From: Hoylesella nanceiensis DSM 19126 = JCM 15639
GTDB taxonomy: Bacteria > Bacteroidota > Bacteroidia > Bacteroidales > Bacteroidaceae
DNA: 64,000 bases
NCBI RefSeq assembly: GCF_000379965.1
Contig: NZ_KB904328.1
Coordinates: 585,529 to 649,528 of the forward strand
Direction of reading: 5' to 3'
Positions within the stretch are counted from its first letter, which is position 1; each line of letters begins with the position of its first letter. Below the pieces are notes generated by a model. That model did no database searches. It was not told the origin of the DNA and worked only from the letters and a program-made list of their open reading frames with translations. Shown piece by piece: positions 18,424 through 28,482 of this stretch. Both the position numbers and the translations under genes were made by a program.

Positions 18424-18570
18424 ATGTTTCTTAGGAAGCATAAAAGCTCGATGAAACATTATAAGGCGGAGTTTTGGAGTTGTATTATTCAGAATGTTAT
18501 TTCCTAGTGATGCAACAATACAACCAAGTTACGCACAACAATCTTGTGTAAACAAAAGAAACGAATGGTA
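18424..18570 (+). pseudogene. mraZ: Degenerate mraZ remnant
   Basis: Immediately upstream of rsmH, where mraZ normally sits, the frame starting at 18425 reads CFLGSIKAR, a stop, then RRSFGVVLFRMLF. This aligns with the MraZ N-terminus (RFLGxIEAKxDxKGRxFLPAxFRK): the FLG-I-A-R/K, R-x-F and FR positions are preserved. A two-base loss after the ATG at 18424 (compared with ATGCGTTTC), an internal TGA (18452-18454), and the short remaining length (about 50 codons against about 150) show it is inactive. The remnant frame ends at TAA 18568-18570, across the rsmH start codon. MraZ is a transcriptional regulator of its own cluster in other bacteria, so its loss would remove that control. The alignment was made by eye. 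Confidence 0.7.
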
Positions 18571-19503
18571 AAGACGGCAGAAACATATCATATACCAGTG
18601 CTTTTGAACGAAAGTATTGATGGATTAAATATTCAACCGGGTGGCATTTATGTTGATGTTACAATGGGTGGAGGCGGACACTCGCATGAAATTCTAAAGC
18701 GATTAGACGCTAATGCACACCTTTATAGCTTCGATCAAGATGCCGATGCCGAAGCCAATCTTAAACAAAATCATGGCGACGACCTGTTGAATGATGAGCG
18801 TTTCACCTTCGTTCGTTCTAACTTTAGATACTTAAAGAATTGGATGCGCTATCATGGTGTAGAGCAAATAGACGGCTTGTTGGCAGATCTTGGGGTGTCG
18901 AGTCATCACTTCGACGATGAAAGTCGTGGTTTCTCGTTTCGCTTTGAGTCGCCTCTTGATATGCGAATGAATAAACGTTCGTCTAAAACTGCTGCCGACA
19001 TCGTGAACAACTACACCGAAGAAGCATTGGCAGACATCTTCTATCTCTATGGAGAACTAAAGAATTCACGCAAAATAGCATCGCTTTTGGTGAAGGCAAG
19101 ACAAGAAAAAAAGATTGAAACAACGGGCGATTTTATTGCTGTTGTAGAGCCTTTGTTTAAAAGAGAACGTGAAAAGAAAGACCTTGCAAAGCTGTTTCAG
19201 GCTCTAAGGATTGAGGTAAATGGTGAGATGTCGGCTCTAAAAGAATTGCTAACAAGCGTTGTTGATATTCTAAAACCAGGCGGTAGACTGAGCGTTATCA
19301 CTTATCATTCGCTCGAAGACCGCATCGTTAAGAACATAATGAAAGCAGGAAATATAGAGGGAAAGATTGAACAAGACTTCTTTGGACGCATCAACACGCC
19401 GTTTAAACTCATCAATAACAAAGTGATTGTGCCCACAGATGAAGAGCAAGAGCAAAACCCTCGCAGTAGAAGTGCAAAACTAAGAATTGCAGAAAAGAAA
19501 TGA
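18565..19503 (+). CDS. rsmH: 16S rRNA (cytosine(1402)-N(4))-methyltransferase RsmH
   Basis: RsmH (MraW) methylates C1402 of 16S rRNA. The N-terminus HIPVLLNESIDGL and the SAM motif VDVTMGGGGHS are diagnostic, as are LLADLGVSSHHFD and the end segment NPRSRSAKLRIAEK. The start is taken as ATG 18565 (312 residues), not the in-frame TTG 21 bp earlier. It is the first intact gene of the cluster, directly after the mraZ remnant, and overlaps the next gene by four bases. Confidence 0.97.
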   Translation: MVKTAETYHIPVLLNESIDGLNIQPGGIYVDVTMGGGGHSHEILKRLDANAHLYSFDQDADAEANLKQNHGDDLLNDERFTFVRSNFRYLKNWMRYHGVEQIDGLLADLGVSSHHFDDESRGFSFRFESPLDMRMNKRSSKTAADIVNNYTEEALADIFYLYGELKNSRKIASLLVKARQEKKIETTGDFIAVVEPLFKREREKKDLAKLFQALRIEVNGEMSALKELLTSVVDILKPGGRLSVITYHSLEDRIVKNIMKAGNIEGKIEQDFFGRINTPFKLINNKVIVPTDEEQEQNPRSRSAKLRIAEKK

Positions 19504-20024
19504 AAGAGACAGAAACAAATAAGCCTTTGGAAGTGATCGACGTGGTGGAAATACCACAAGAAGCACTTGATGAGGCGGCAAAGAAACAACAAACAGCGAA
19601 CAATAACGCTGCTAACGACACCCAAGAGCCCAGCGAAGAGCTACCTACTCTAAAGGAAATCATAGAGAATAGGGCCATTGAAGGCGAACGCCCAATGAGC
19701 AAAAACTTTACGCTTCAAACGGTATTGGGTGGCGATATCCTTACTGCTGCCATTCTTCGACGCCAAATTTGGCTCATAGTGCTTATCACTTTCTTCGTCT
19801 TTCTATACATTGCCAATCGTTATAGATATCAACAACAAATGATTGAGTATGACAAATTGAAGAAAGAACTGCAAGATGCAAAGTATAAAGCCTTGTCGAG
19901 TAGTAGCGAATTGACCGAGAAAAGCCGTGAAAGTAACGTGCTCGAGATGCTTAAAAGCTATAATGATAGTACGATAAAGATAGCAAGTGAACCCCCATAT
20001 ATCATAACAATTCCAGAAGAATGA
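19500..20024 (+). CDS. ftsL: FtsL-like cell division protein
   Basis: The 174-residue product sits in the FtsL position between rsmH and ftsI. It has a hydrophilic N-terminal tail of about 85 residues, one membrane helix at about 88-106, and a short periplasmic region predicted to be coiled coil (about 110-150). This is the topology of FtsL, which with FtsB and FtsQ activates septal peptidoglycan synthesis. Sequence conservation is low in this family, so the call relies on position and topology. It overlaps both neighbours by four bases. Confidence 0.8.
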   Translation: MKETETNKPLEVIDVVEIPQEALDEAAKKQQTANNNAANDTQEPSEELPTLKEIIENRAIEGERPMSKNFTLQTVLGGDILTAAILRRQIWLIVLITFFVFLYIANRYRYQQQMIEYDKLKKELQDAKYKALSSSSELTEKSRESNVLEMLKSYNDSTIKIASEPPYIITIPEE

Positions 20025-22177
20025 GCAAGTTTAATTATAAAAAAGTAATCCCAAGATACAAAGCTTTTGTGTGGGTTATGGTGCTGTTGTGCATTAGTGT
20101 ACTTGTGAAAGCAATGTATATTATGACTGCTCAGCGTGGATATTGGATGCAAGTGGCCGACCGTGTGAAACGCGATAGCGTGCCAGTGAAGCCTACAAGA
20201 GGTAATATTTTGAGCAGTGATGGCCGTTTAATGGCGAGTTCTCTGCCCGAATATAAGATATATATGGACTTTAAAGCTGTGAAAGAGGCTAAAAATGACT
20301 CGCTATGGCATGTAAAGCTCGATTCTATCTCAAAGGGATTGAATCAAATCTTCCCTTCTAAATCAGCTCAAGAGTTTAAGGCTTATCTTCAAGAAGGATA
20401 TAAAAAGGAAAGCCGTCACTGGCCTATTTGGCCCTCAAGAGTAAACTATAACGTGTTTACCGATGTGAAAGCGCTTCCTATTTTTCGCTTAGCTCAATAT
20501 AAAGGAGGATTCCATTTCGAGGAATTTAACGCCCGTCAGCGTCCTTATGGCTCGTTAGCTGGTCGCACAATAGGTGAGATGTATGGTGCAAAAGACACCG
20601 CTCGCTTTGGTTTAGAGCTGTCTTATGACTCTATTTTGCGTGGAACTGATGGTATTAACCACCGTAGAAAGGTGCTAAATAAATTCTTAGACATTCCTGT
20701 AAAGGCTCCTATCGACGGCTTAGACATCGTTACTACGATCGATGTTGGTATGCAAGACTTAGCCGAACGCTCTGTTATCAACGAGCTAAAGGAAATCAAT
20801 GGTAACGTAGGAGTGGCCATAGTGATGGAGGTTAAGACTGGAGATATCAAGGCAATAGTGAACATGGAGCGTTGTGGTGATGGTCAATATCGAGAAAGAA
20901 AGAATCATGCTGTGAGCGATTTGCTTGAACCTGGCTCGGTATTTAAGGTTGCTTCGATGCTAGTTGCATTGGATGATGGACATGTAGACACCTCTTATGT
21001 GGTCGAAACAGGCGGAGGTGTGTGGCCAATGTATGGTAGAGAGATGAAAGATCACAACTGGAGACGTGGCGGTTACGGCACAATTAACTTCACAAAGTCC
21101 CTTATGGTGAGCTCAAACATTGGAGTTAGCCGTATAGTTGATAAGTTTTATCACGACGATCCCGTACGTTTTGTGAAAGGAATATATAGAACTGGTCTTG
21201 CAGATGATTTGCATATCCCTCTCTTAGGTGCTTCTCCTGCCCGAATAAGAATGCCTAAAAAGGCTGCAAATGGACAGTGGTTGAACTGGAGTAACACCGC
21301 ATTGCCATGGATGAGTATTGGTTATGAAACACAGATACCACCTATTTCAACACTAACTTTCTACAATGCGATAGCCAATGGCGGTAAGATGATGCAGCCA
21401 AGGTTCGTTAAACAAGTAGTAAAGAATGGCGAAGTGATTCAGGAATACCCACCTAAAGTATTGCGAGAGCAGATTGCAAAGCCTCAAAGTATTAGTAAAA
21501 TGCGAGACGTTTTAGAGTATGTTGTGACCTATGGATTAGGAAGAAAGGCCGGAAGTAAGTCCTTTAAGGTTGCAGGTAAGACGGGAACGGCTCAGATGTC
21601 CAAAGGAATTGCGGGCTATAAGTCTGGAATGGTAGACTATTTGCTTAGCTTTGCGGGCTTTTTCCCAGCCGATAACCCCCGCTATAGTTGCATTGTTTGT
21701 ATCCAAAAGTCGGGTCTTCCAGCTTCAGGAGGTGGTATGTGCGGTCCTGTTTTCCATCATATTTCAGAGGGAATCATGGCTCAAGACATCAAATTAGATA
21801 TCAAAGATGCTCGAGACTCATCGTCAGTTCTTATCCCAGAGGTAAAGATTGGCAATGTATTATCAAGCACTTATGTTTTAGATAAGTTAGGCATTAAAAC
21901 GCAATCGCCATGGAGCAGCGTGCCAACCAATAGCAAACCCGTTTGGGGAAAGGCACAGAAAGCAGGTCAAACAGCCCTTCGTTTAGAGCGAATAAAGCAG
22001 TTTGGAAGCGCATTTGTACCCGATGTAATCGGCATGGGTGCACGAGATGCAGTGTATTTGTTAGAGAGTAGAGGCGTGAAAACACGCATCATAGGACGAG
22101 GAAAGGTAGTGAAACAGAGCCTATCAGCAGGACATCGCATTGTGAAAGGCTCTATTTGCGAACTCACTTTAGACTAA
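20021..22177 (+). CDS. ftsI: Division-specific transpeptidase FtsI (class B PBP)
   Basis: This 718-residue penicillin-binding protein crosslinks septal peptidoglycan. One N-terminal membrane helix (about 13-34) is followed by the pedestal domain (FTSI-typical GNILSSDGRLMASS near 61-74). The transpeptidase domain has the SxxK serine in SVFK (residues 306-309), SSN at 364-366 and KTGTAQ near 525. A C-terminal PASTA domain (about 660-716, FVPDVIGMGARDAVYLLE) is present, as in Spo VD/FtsI-type proteins of Bacteroidetes. It is translationally coupled to ftsL. Confidence 0.95.
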   Translation: MSKFNYKKVIPRYKAFVWVMVLLCISVLVKAMYIMTAQRGYWMQVADRVKRDSVPVKPTRGNILSSDGRLMASSLPEYKIYMDFKAVKEAKNDSLWHVKLDSISKGLNQIFPSKSAQEFKAYLQEGYKKESRHWPIWPSRVNYNVFTDVKALPIFRLAQYKGGFHFEEFNARQRPYGSLAGRTIGEMYGAKDTARFGLELSYDSILRGTDGINHRRKVLNKFLDIPVKAPIDGLDIVTTIDVGMQDLAERSVINELKEINGNVGVAIVMEVKTGDIKAIVNMERCGDGQYRERKNHAVSDLLEPGSVFKVASMLVALDDGHVDTSYVVETGGGVWPMYGREMKDHNWRRGGYGTINFTKSLMVSSNIGVSRIVDKFYHDDPVRFVKGIYRTGLADDLHIPLLGASPARIRMPKKAANGQWLNWSNTALPWMSIGYETQIPPISTLTFYNAIANGGKMMQPRFVKQVVKNGEVIQEYPPKVLREQIAKPQSISKMRDVLEYVVTYGLGRKAGSKSFKVAGKTGTAQMSKGIAGYKSGMVDYLLSFAGFFPADNPRYSCIVCIQKSGLPASGGGMCGPVFHHISEGIMAQDIKLDIKDARDSSSVLIPEVKIGNVLSSTYVLDKLGIKTQSPWSSVPTNSKPVWGKAQKAGQTALRLERIKQFGSAFVPDVIGMGARDAVYLLESRGVKTRIIGRGKVVKQSLSAGHRIVKGSICELTLD

Positions 22178-22280
22178 ACCAGCAATCAAATCAACGCCCA
22201 TTCGTTTGCAGAGGCTTATCCTTCTAAATACAGAAGGGCGTTAAGAAGAAATAAAAAAGGAATCAAGTAAAATACGAAAT

Positions 22281-23735
22281 ATGATAATAAGTAAGCTTAT
22301 TTCAGGCATTAAACCAATCAATATCATTGGTGATGTCAACAAAGAGATAGTCGGTGTAAACATCGATTCACGCAAAATAGAAGCTAATCACTTATTTATT
22401 GCCGTGAAAGGAACACAAGTTGATGGACATCGTTACATCGAAACAGCCATTGAAAAAGGCGCTGTCGCAGTGTTATGTGAGGACCTTCCTGAAGAAAAAG
22501 CAGCCCATGTAACCTACATTCAAGTACAAGATACCACCCAAGCAGCAGGCGTTGTTGCCACAGTTTTCTATGGAGAACCCTCTAAAAAGGTGCAGTTAGT
22601 AGGCGTAACAGGCACCAATGGCAAAACAACAATCGCCACATTATTATATAACTTGTTTAGAAAATTAGGCTACAAGTGCGGTCTATTGTCAACCGTTTGC
22701 AATTATATTGAAGACGAAGCAGTGCCTGCCGACCACACAACTCCAGACCCTATCGCACTCAATTACTTATTATCTCGAATGGTAGAAGCAGGCTGTGAGT
22801 ATGTATTTATGGAGTGTTCGTCTCACGCAATCGCCCAAAAACGCATCGCAGGACTACACTTTGCAGGCGGAATCTTCACCAATCTCACCCGTGATCACTT
22901 AGATTATCATAAGACCTTCGAGAACTATCGAGATGCAAAGAAAGCCTTCTTCGATAGCTTACCCAAAACTTCTTTCGCCATAACTAATGCAGATGACAAG
23001 AATGGAATGTACATGGTGCAGAACACAAAGGCGACAGTTAAGACCTATAGTACACGCTCTTTGGCCGATTTTAAGGCACGAATCATTGAGTGTCACTTTG
23101 AAGGTATGTACCTAGAAATCGACGGAAGAGAAGTAGGCGTGCGCTTTATCGGTAAGTTTAACGTAAGTAATCTGCTCGCAGTGTATGGTGCTTCGGTGAT
23201 GCTTAAGCAACAACCAGAAGATGTTCTCCTTGCACTTAGCACCCTACATAGCGTTAGTGGTCGTTTAGAACCTATCTATTCGCCCGAAGGATTCACCTGT
23301 ATTGTAGATTATGCACATACTCCCGATGCCCTCGAAAACGTGCTTTTGGCTATTCACGACGTGCTAAATGGCAAAGGAAAGGTGATAACTGTGTGCGGAG
23401 CAGGCGGAAATCGAGACAAAGGAAAGCGTCCTTTAATGGCTCAAGAAGCTATTAAACAAAGCGATAAGGTGATTTTAACCAGCGACAACCCACGTTTTGA
23501 AGACCCACAAGACATTCTAAACGATATGAAAGAAGGCTTGAACAACGCTCAGTTGAAGAAGACTTTAACCATAGTAGACCGCAAAGAGGCTATCAGAACC
23601 GCTTGCTCTTTGGCGCAAAAGGGCGATGTTGTGTTGGTAGCAGGAAAGGGACACGAAGACTATCAAGAGATAAATGGAGTGAAACATCACTTTAACGATA
23701 AAGAAGTTCTATACGAAATATTTCAGAACGACTAA
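22281..23735 (+). CDS. murE: UDP-MurNAc-tripeptide ligase MurE
   Basis: MurE adds the third amino acid to UDP-MurNAc-L-Ala-D-Glu in the cytoplasm. The ATP-binding motif GTNGKTT is at residues 111-117. The C-terminal DNPR motif (in SDNPRFEDP) marks the group that uses meso-diaminopimelate, so the wall is expected to be of the DAP type. The 103-bp gap after ftsI contains a possible hairpin (AACGCC with GGCGTT) but no T-run, so transcription probably continues. Confidence 0.97.
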   Translation: MIISKLISGIKPINIIGDVNKEIVGVNIDSRKIEANHLFIAVKGTQVDGHRYIETAIEKGAVAVLCEDLPEEKAAHVTYIQVQDTTQAAGVVATVFYGEPSKKVQLVGVTGTNGKTTIATLLYNLFRKLGYKCGLLSTVCNYIEDEAVPADHTTPDPIALNYLLSRMVEAGCEYVFMECSSHAIAQKRIAGLHFAGGIFTNLTRDHLDYHKTFENYRDAKKAFFDSLPKTSFAITNADDKNGMYMVQNTKATVKTYSTRSLADFKARIIECHFEGMYLEIDGREVGVRFIGKFNVSNLLAVYGASVMLKQQPEDVLLALSTLHSVSGRLEPIYSPEGFTCIVDYAHTPDALENVLLAIHDVLNGKGKVITVCGAGGNRDKGKRPLMAQEAIKQSDKVILTSDNPRFEDPQDILNDMKEGLNNAQLKKTLTIVDRKEAIRTACSLAQKGDVVLVAGKGHEDYQEINGVKHHFNDKEVLYEIFQND

Positions 23736-23832
23736 TCGTTTTCGTGGCAGTTGATACCTTGCTCCGTCGCAGTGTTTATCGCATCAGAGCATCATATCCT
23801 ATCTCTCGCCAAAACACCTTTTAATCGTTGGC

Positions 23833-23920
23833 TTGCAAACTCATTGCTATTGGCGTGTAATTGCATAGCTATTGAGGTGTAAAAGCAATGCAATTGGGGT
23901 GCAAACTCAATGCAATTAGA
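23833..23920 (+). repeat. 22-bp tandem array E (4 units)
   Basis: Units start at 23833, 23855, 23877 and 23899; all four are strong matches, two with AAACTCA. The array lies inside the cell wall cluster, between murE and mraY, so it does not simply mark operon ends. Confidence 0.9.
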
Positions 23921-23978
23921 AACTGCCCACCAATCATTTATCGAACGAAAGAAATACAAGTAGTAAAATAAAGACAAC

Positions 23979-25247
23979 ATGTTATACTATCTTTTCAGAT
24001 TTTTAGAGCAATACGGAATATCTGGTTCGCACCTTTGGGGATACATTTCGTTCCGTGCTTTATTAGCAATGATTTTATCATTAGTTATCTCTTCGTGGTT
24101 TGGAGAGCGTTTTATTAAGTATTTAAAGCGTAAACAAATCACCGAAACTCAGCGTAGTGCAGAGATAGATCCATTCGGAGTGAACAAAGTTGGCGTTCCT
24201 TCTATGGGTGGAATCATTATCATTTTGGCAATACTTCTACCCGTATTGCTCCTCGGACGCTTGCGTAATATCTACCTTATCCTAATGATTATCACCACAG
24301 TTTGGTTGGGTTTCTTAGGCGGAATGGACGACTTTATCAAGATTTTCAAGAAGAATAAAGACGGACTTAGCGGTAGATATAAGATCATTGGACAAATAGG
24401 TATAGGCTTAATTGTGGGCATTGTGCTTTGGTCTTCACCCGATGTGAAAGTGAATGAGAACATTGCTGTGAAACGAGAGGGTAGTGAATTGGTGATAAAA
24501 CACCGCACAGAAGCTCGTAAATCGTTGAAAACAACGATCCCATTTGTGAAGGGACACAACTTAGATTATTCGAGATTAACCGCTGTTTTCGGTAAATATA
24601 AGACGGCAGCAGGCTGGATTTTGTTTGTTGTTATGACCATTTTGGTGGTAACAGCAGTGAGTAACGGAGCCAATCTCAACGATGGTATGGACGGAATGTG
24701 CGCTGGAAACTCCGCCATTATAGGTGTTGTACTGGGTATTTTGGCTTATGTCAGCTCGCACATCGAATTTGCGTCCTATCTGAATATTATGTACATACCT
24801 GGTTCGCAAGAGCTAGTTGTGTTCTTTTGTGCCTTCATTGGTGCGCTAATAGGATTCTTATGGTATAACGCTTACCCTGCTCAAGTGTTCATGGGAGATA
24901 CTGGTTCGCTCACAATTGGCGGTATTATAGCTGTGGGAGCCATCATCATTCATAAAGAATTGTTGCTTCCTATCCTCTGTGGAGTATTCTTTGTAGAGAG
25001 CTTAAGCGTGATAATGCAAGTGTGGTACTATAAGTTAGGAAAGCGAAAGGGCATTAAACAACGTATATTTAAGCGTACACCGATTCACGATAACTTCAGA
25101 ACTCAAGACGCACAGCTTGATCCTGACTGCAAATATCTATTGAAAAAGCCTCACGGAGTGTATCATGAATCAAAGATAACCATACGTTTTTGGATTGTAA
25201 CCATCATCTTGGCTGCTCTCACCATCATCACATTAAAGATACGATAA
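23979..25247 (+). CDS. mraY: Phospho-MurNAc-pentapeptide transferase MraY
   Basis: MraY makes lipid I by transferring phospho-MurNAc-pentapeptide to undecaprenyl phosphate in the inner membrane. It has many hydrophobic helices and the family motifs GVPSMGG, the DD-containing FLGGMDDFIK, the NLNDGMDGM loop and FMGDTGSLTIGG. The catalytic-loop histidine region TPIHDNF is near the C-terminus. At 422 residues it is longer than the E. coli enzyme. An inserted segment of about 60 residues after the first DD loop (KVNENIAVKREGSELVIKHR and following) appears typical of Bacteroidetes MraY. Confidence 0.96.
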   Translation: MLYYLFRFLEQYGISGSHLWGYISFRALLAMILSLVISSWFGERFIKYLKRKQITETQRSAEIDPFGVNKVGVPSMGGIIIILAILLPVLLLGRLRNIYLILMIITTVWLGFLGGMDDFIKIFKKNKDGLSGRYKIIGQIGIGLIVGIVLWSSPDVKVNENIAVKREGSELVIKHRTEARKSLKTTIPFVKGHNLDYSRLTAVFGKYKTAAGWILFVVMTILVVTAVSNGANLNDGMDGMCAGNSAIIGVVLGILAYVSSHIEFASYLNIMYIPGSQELVVFFCAFIGALIGFLWYNAYPAQVFMGDTGSLTIGGIIAVGAIIIHKELLLPILCGVFFVESLSVIMQVWYYKLGKRKGIKQRIFKRTPIHDNFRTQDAQLDPDCKYLLKKPHGVYHESKITIRFWIVTIILAALTIITLKIR

Positions 25248-25259
25248 AATAGTATTTTC

Positions 25260-25303
25260 GTTCAAAAAGCGTGGAAGGCTCTTGCAATGGCATTGCTAAT
25301 AGA
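25260..25303 (+). repeat. Two degenerate 22-bp array units
   Basis: Between mraY and murD, 25282-25303 fits the unit frame well (TTGC, AATG, G, CATTGC, TAAT). The preceding 22 bp (25260-25281) fits loosely. This may be a decayed array. Confidence 0.4.
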
Positions 25304-25345
25304 GACGACATGCACCATGAAAAGAATTAGAAGAAATAATAAATT

Positions 25346-26677
25346 ATGGCAAGAATAGTAATTTTAGGGGCTGCAGAGAGTGGTATTGGAGCTGCAGTAT
25401 TGGCGCAAAAGCAAGGTTTCGACGTTTTTGTTTCTGATAAATCACCTATAAAAGACAAATATAAAGAGCAGCTAAACAAGCGCAATATACCCTGGGAAGA
25501 GGGACAACACACTGCAGAATTGATTTTAAATGCAGACGAAGTGATTAAGAGTCCGGGCATTCCTAAAGAGGTTCCGATGGTAAAAGAGATTGTAAAACAC
25601 AACATTCCTATTATCAGCGAGATAGAGTTTGCAGGCCGATACACCAACTCTAAGATGATATGTATCACAGGAAGTAACGGTAAAACCACTACCACTTCGT
25701 TGATATACCATATCTTTAAAGAAGCAGGTTATGATGTTTCGCTTGCAGGAAACATAGGAAAAAGCCTCGCATTGCAGGTTGCTGAGGCCCCACATGCATA
25801 CTATATCATCGAGATTAGCTCGTTTCAGCTCGACGATATGTATGACTTCCGTGCCAACACAGCCGTTCTTTTGAACATCACTCCAGATCATTTAGATCGC
25901 TATGAGTATAAAATGCAACTCTATACCGATGCAAAGATGCGTATAATTCAAAATCAAACGAAAGACGATAGCTTTGTTTATTGGGCCGATGATGAAGTAG
26001 TTGCAGCCGAATTGCATAAGTATAACATCGAAGCACAACAGCTTACATTCTCTGAATACGCATCAAATAGCGTGGCAGCATGCGTAGATAATGGTGAGAT
26101 TGTGGTGAAAAAGCCAGTAGAATTCACCATGCCACGAGCAGAACTCTCTCTTCTTGGTCGCCATAACCTCTACAATTCGTTGGCAGCAGCATTGGCAGCG
26201 GCAGCTAATGGCGTTGATGTGGAGGCCATAAAGCATGGCTTACGCACCTTTGCAGGCGTGGAACATCGTTTAGAATACGTCACTACCGCCAACGGAGTGC
26301 GTTATATTAACGACTCAAAAGCAACCAATGTAGACGCATGTAGATGGGCTTTAGAGAGCATGACCACCCCAACTATCCTCATTTTAGGTGGATTAGACAA
26401 GGGAAATGACTACAATGAGATAAAGCAATTGGTGTTAGATAAGTGCAAAGCGCTTGTGTTTATGGGCGCAGATAACAGCGTGTTGCATCAGTTCTTCGAT
26501 GGACTTGGAATTGAAATTGCCGACACTCACAGCATGGAAGAGTGCATGAAAGAATGTAAAAAGCGTGCCGTTGAGGGCGATACCATTCTTTTAAGTCCCT
26601 GTTGTGCCAGCTTCGACCTCTTTAAAAACATGGAAGACCGAGGCGAACAGTTTAAAACTTGGGCACGAAAAGCGTAA
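25346..26677 (+). CDS. murD: UDP-MurNAc-L-alanine:D-glutamate ligase MurD
   Basis: MurD adds D-glutamate to UDP-MurNAc-L-Ala. The Rossmann-like N-terminal domain begins ARIVILGAAESG. The Mur ligase ATP motif GSNGKTTT is at residues 109-116. The central domain includes LNITPDHLDRY, and the C-terminal domain has the YINDSKATN motif and the final LLSPCCASFDLFKNMEDRG. The length of 443 residues is normal. Confidence 0.97.
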   Translation: MARIVILGAAESGIGAAVLAQKQGFDVFVSDKSPIKDKYKEQLNKRNIPWEEGQHTAELILNADEVIKSPGIPKEVPMVKEIVKHNIPIISEIEFAGRYTNSKMICITGSNGKTTTTSLIYHIFKEAGYDVSLAGNIGKSLALQVAEAPHAYYIIEISSFQLDDMYDFRANTAVLLNITPDHLDRYEYKMQLYTDAKMRIIQNQTKDDSFVYWADDEVVAAELHKYNIEAQQLTFSEYASNSVAACVDNGEIVVKKPVEFTMPRAELSLLGRHNLYNSLAAALAAAANGVDVEAIKHGLRTFAGVEHRLEYVTTANGVRYINDSKATNVDACRWALESMTTPTILILGGLDKGNDYNEIKQLVLDKCKALVFMGADNSVLHQFFDGLGIEIADTHSMEECMKECKKRAVEGDTILLSPCCASFDLFKNMEDRGEQFKTWARKA

Positions 26678-26752
26678 TAATAGCTTTTAATAGCAGTAAC
26701 AATAAAACAGAAAGTCACATCGAGCAACAATAAAAGGGCATATAACAAAACG

Positions 26753-28033
26753 ATGAATACGAATAAATTAGGAAATATTTTCAAAGGAGATAAAGTGATT
26801 TGGATGGCTTTTTTCTTCCTTTGTGTCATCAGTATTATTGAGGTTTTCTCTGCTTCTTCGGGCTTAACTTATAAAAGTGGTAGCTATTTAGCACCCGTTT
26901 TTAAGCACATGTTTTTGTTAAGTTTAGGTGCAATCGCTATGATTTTCACCCTAAACATACCCTGTCGATACTTCAAAACGCCCACTCTTATCCTCTATTT
27001 TGGGTCTATTCTCGGCTTGTTGTGGGCAGTAATAGCAGGCGAAGCCACTAATAATGCTCAGCGATGGATAAGTTTTTTAGGAATACAATTTCAGCCTTCA
27101 GAGATTGCAAAGGGTACTATTATATTGCTAACTGCGCAAATTTTGAGTGCTCTTCAAACCGAAAACGGAGCCGATAAGCGTGCTGTTAAATGGATTTTAG
27201 GACTTTCTGCACCCCTTATTCTGTTGATATTCAAAGAGAACTTCTCAACGGCTGCCCTTATTTCGTTGGTTGTTTTCATGATGTTTGTACTGGGTAGAGT
27301 GCCTAAAAAGCTGTTAGGTTATATGGTAGCGTGCGTTGGTGGACTTGCTGTTGTGGGCTTTTTACTAATTATGACCATTGGTAAGGTAGAAGAACAACCC
27401 GACAACAAGAAGCTACTTACAGAGCAAGTAGAGCCTAAAAAGGAAGAAAAAGGCGGTATAGGATCGTACTTAAAGCGTTTAGATACATGGAAATCACGTA
27501 TCAATAAGTTTACTTCAGGAAAAGATTTAGCCCCTAATGAGGTCGATTTAGATAAGGATGCGCAGGTGGCACACGCTAATATTGCCATTGCATCGTCGAA
27601 CATTGTGGGACGAGGTCCAGGTAATTCAGTAGAAAGAGACTTCCTTTCTCAAGCCTTTTCAGACTTTATTTACGCCATAATTATAGAGGAAATGGGTATC
27701 GGAGGAGCCTTCTTTGTGGCTCTACTTTATATGGTTATCTTGTTCAGAACAGGAACTATCGCCCGACGATGTGAGAACAATTTCCCTGCATTTTTGGCCA
27801 TGGGATATGCGCTTTTGTTAGCAACTCAGGCCGTATTCAATATGTGTGTGGCTGTAGGACTTGCGCCTGTAACAGGTCAACCCTTACCACTTGTAAGTAA
27901 AGGAGGTACTTCTACCATCATCAACTGTGTTTTCTTAGGAGTGATTTTAAGTGTAAGTCGTTCGGCAAAGGTAAGAGACGAGTCGGCAACTACACCTACA
28001 CCAGTGGCAGAAAATGACACAGAATCGAACTAA
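26753..28033 (+). CDS. ftsW: Septal peptidoglycan polymerase FtsW (SEDS family)
   Basis: FtsW is the division-specific glycosyltransferase that works with FtsI. This 426-residue polytopic protein shows SEDS features such as GIQFQPSEIAKG, IIIEEMGIGGAF and the C-terminal GLAPVTGQPLPLVSKGGTS. A long soluble loop of about 75 residues, rich in Lys and Glu, lies between the central helices. It ends in a Thr/Glu-rich tail. A strong terminator lies 20 bp after its stop codon, so it is the last gene of the cluster here. Confidence 0.95.
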   Translation: MNTNKLGNIFKGDKVIWMAFFFLCVISIIEVFSASSGLTYKSGSYLAPVFKHMFLLSLGAIAMIFTLNIPCRYFKTPTLILYFGSILGLLWAVIAGEATNNAQRWISFLGIQFQPSEIAKGTIILLTAQILSALQTENGADKRAVKWILGLSAPLILLIFKENFSTAALISLVVFMMFVLGRVPKKLLGYMVACVGGLAVVGFLLIMTIGKVEEQPDNKKLLTEQVEPKKEEKGGIGSYLKRLDTWKSRINKFTSGKDLAPNEVDLDKDAQVAHANIAIASSNIVGRGPGNSVERDFLSQAFSDFIYAIIIEEMGIGGAFFVALLYMVILFRTGTIARRCENNFPAFLAMGYALLLATQAVFNMCVAVGLAPVTGQPLPLVSKGGTSTIINCVFLGVILSVSRSAKVRDESATTPTPVAENDTESN

Positions 28034-28053
28034 TATCTAAAATTCTATATACC

Positions 28054-28096
28054 GAACCGCTCTAAGTTATCTATTTAGGGCGGTTCATTCTTTTTA
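28054..28096 (+). terminator. Intrinsic terminator after ftsW
   Basis: GAACCGC (28054-28060) pairs with GCGGTTC (28080-28086). The inner bases TCTAA and TTAGG extend the stem. ATTCTTTTTATAT follows. Confidence 0.85.
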
Positions 28097-28181
28097 TATC
28101 TTTCATCATTTCTCACCCTCATTCTTTTGTCGTTTGATGTGGGACGCATCGCATTGAATAGAGAACAAAAATGGTAATGTG

Positions 28182-28269
28182 GGGGAATAGCATTGCTTTT
28201 AGACTGCAAACTCAATCCTTTTGCATCATAATCTCACTGCTTTTGATAGGTAAAAGCGTTGCTTTTGAA
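28182..28269 (+). repeat. 22-bp tandem array F (4 units)
   Basis: Units start at 28182, 28204, 28226 and 28248, all good matches. The array sits between the ftsW terminator and the TonB receptor promoter, in a roughly 450-bp noncoding gap. The last unit is nearly the same as the last unit of array G. Confidence 0.9.
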
Positions 28270-28482
28270 AACAGGGAAAAGAGTCTTTGAAGAATGAGTG
28301 CAATTCAATCTCTTTTTATTTACAACAACTAAGTTGGGAAAAGAGCAAACAACCACCCTGTAATCTCTTTTTTATAGACAAAGCACAGATGCTTTTTAGT
28401 TGTGCAATTAAAGGCAATAAACCTACCCATAATTAATTATATCAGCTACTTATGCAATACTTCCCTTCATAATTTTTAGGTA

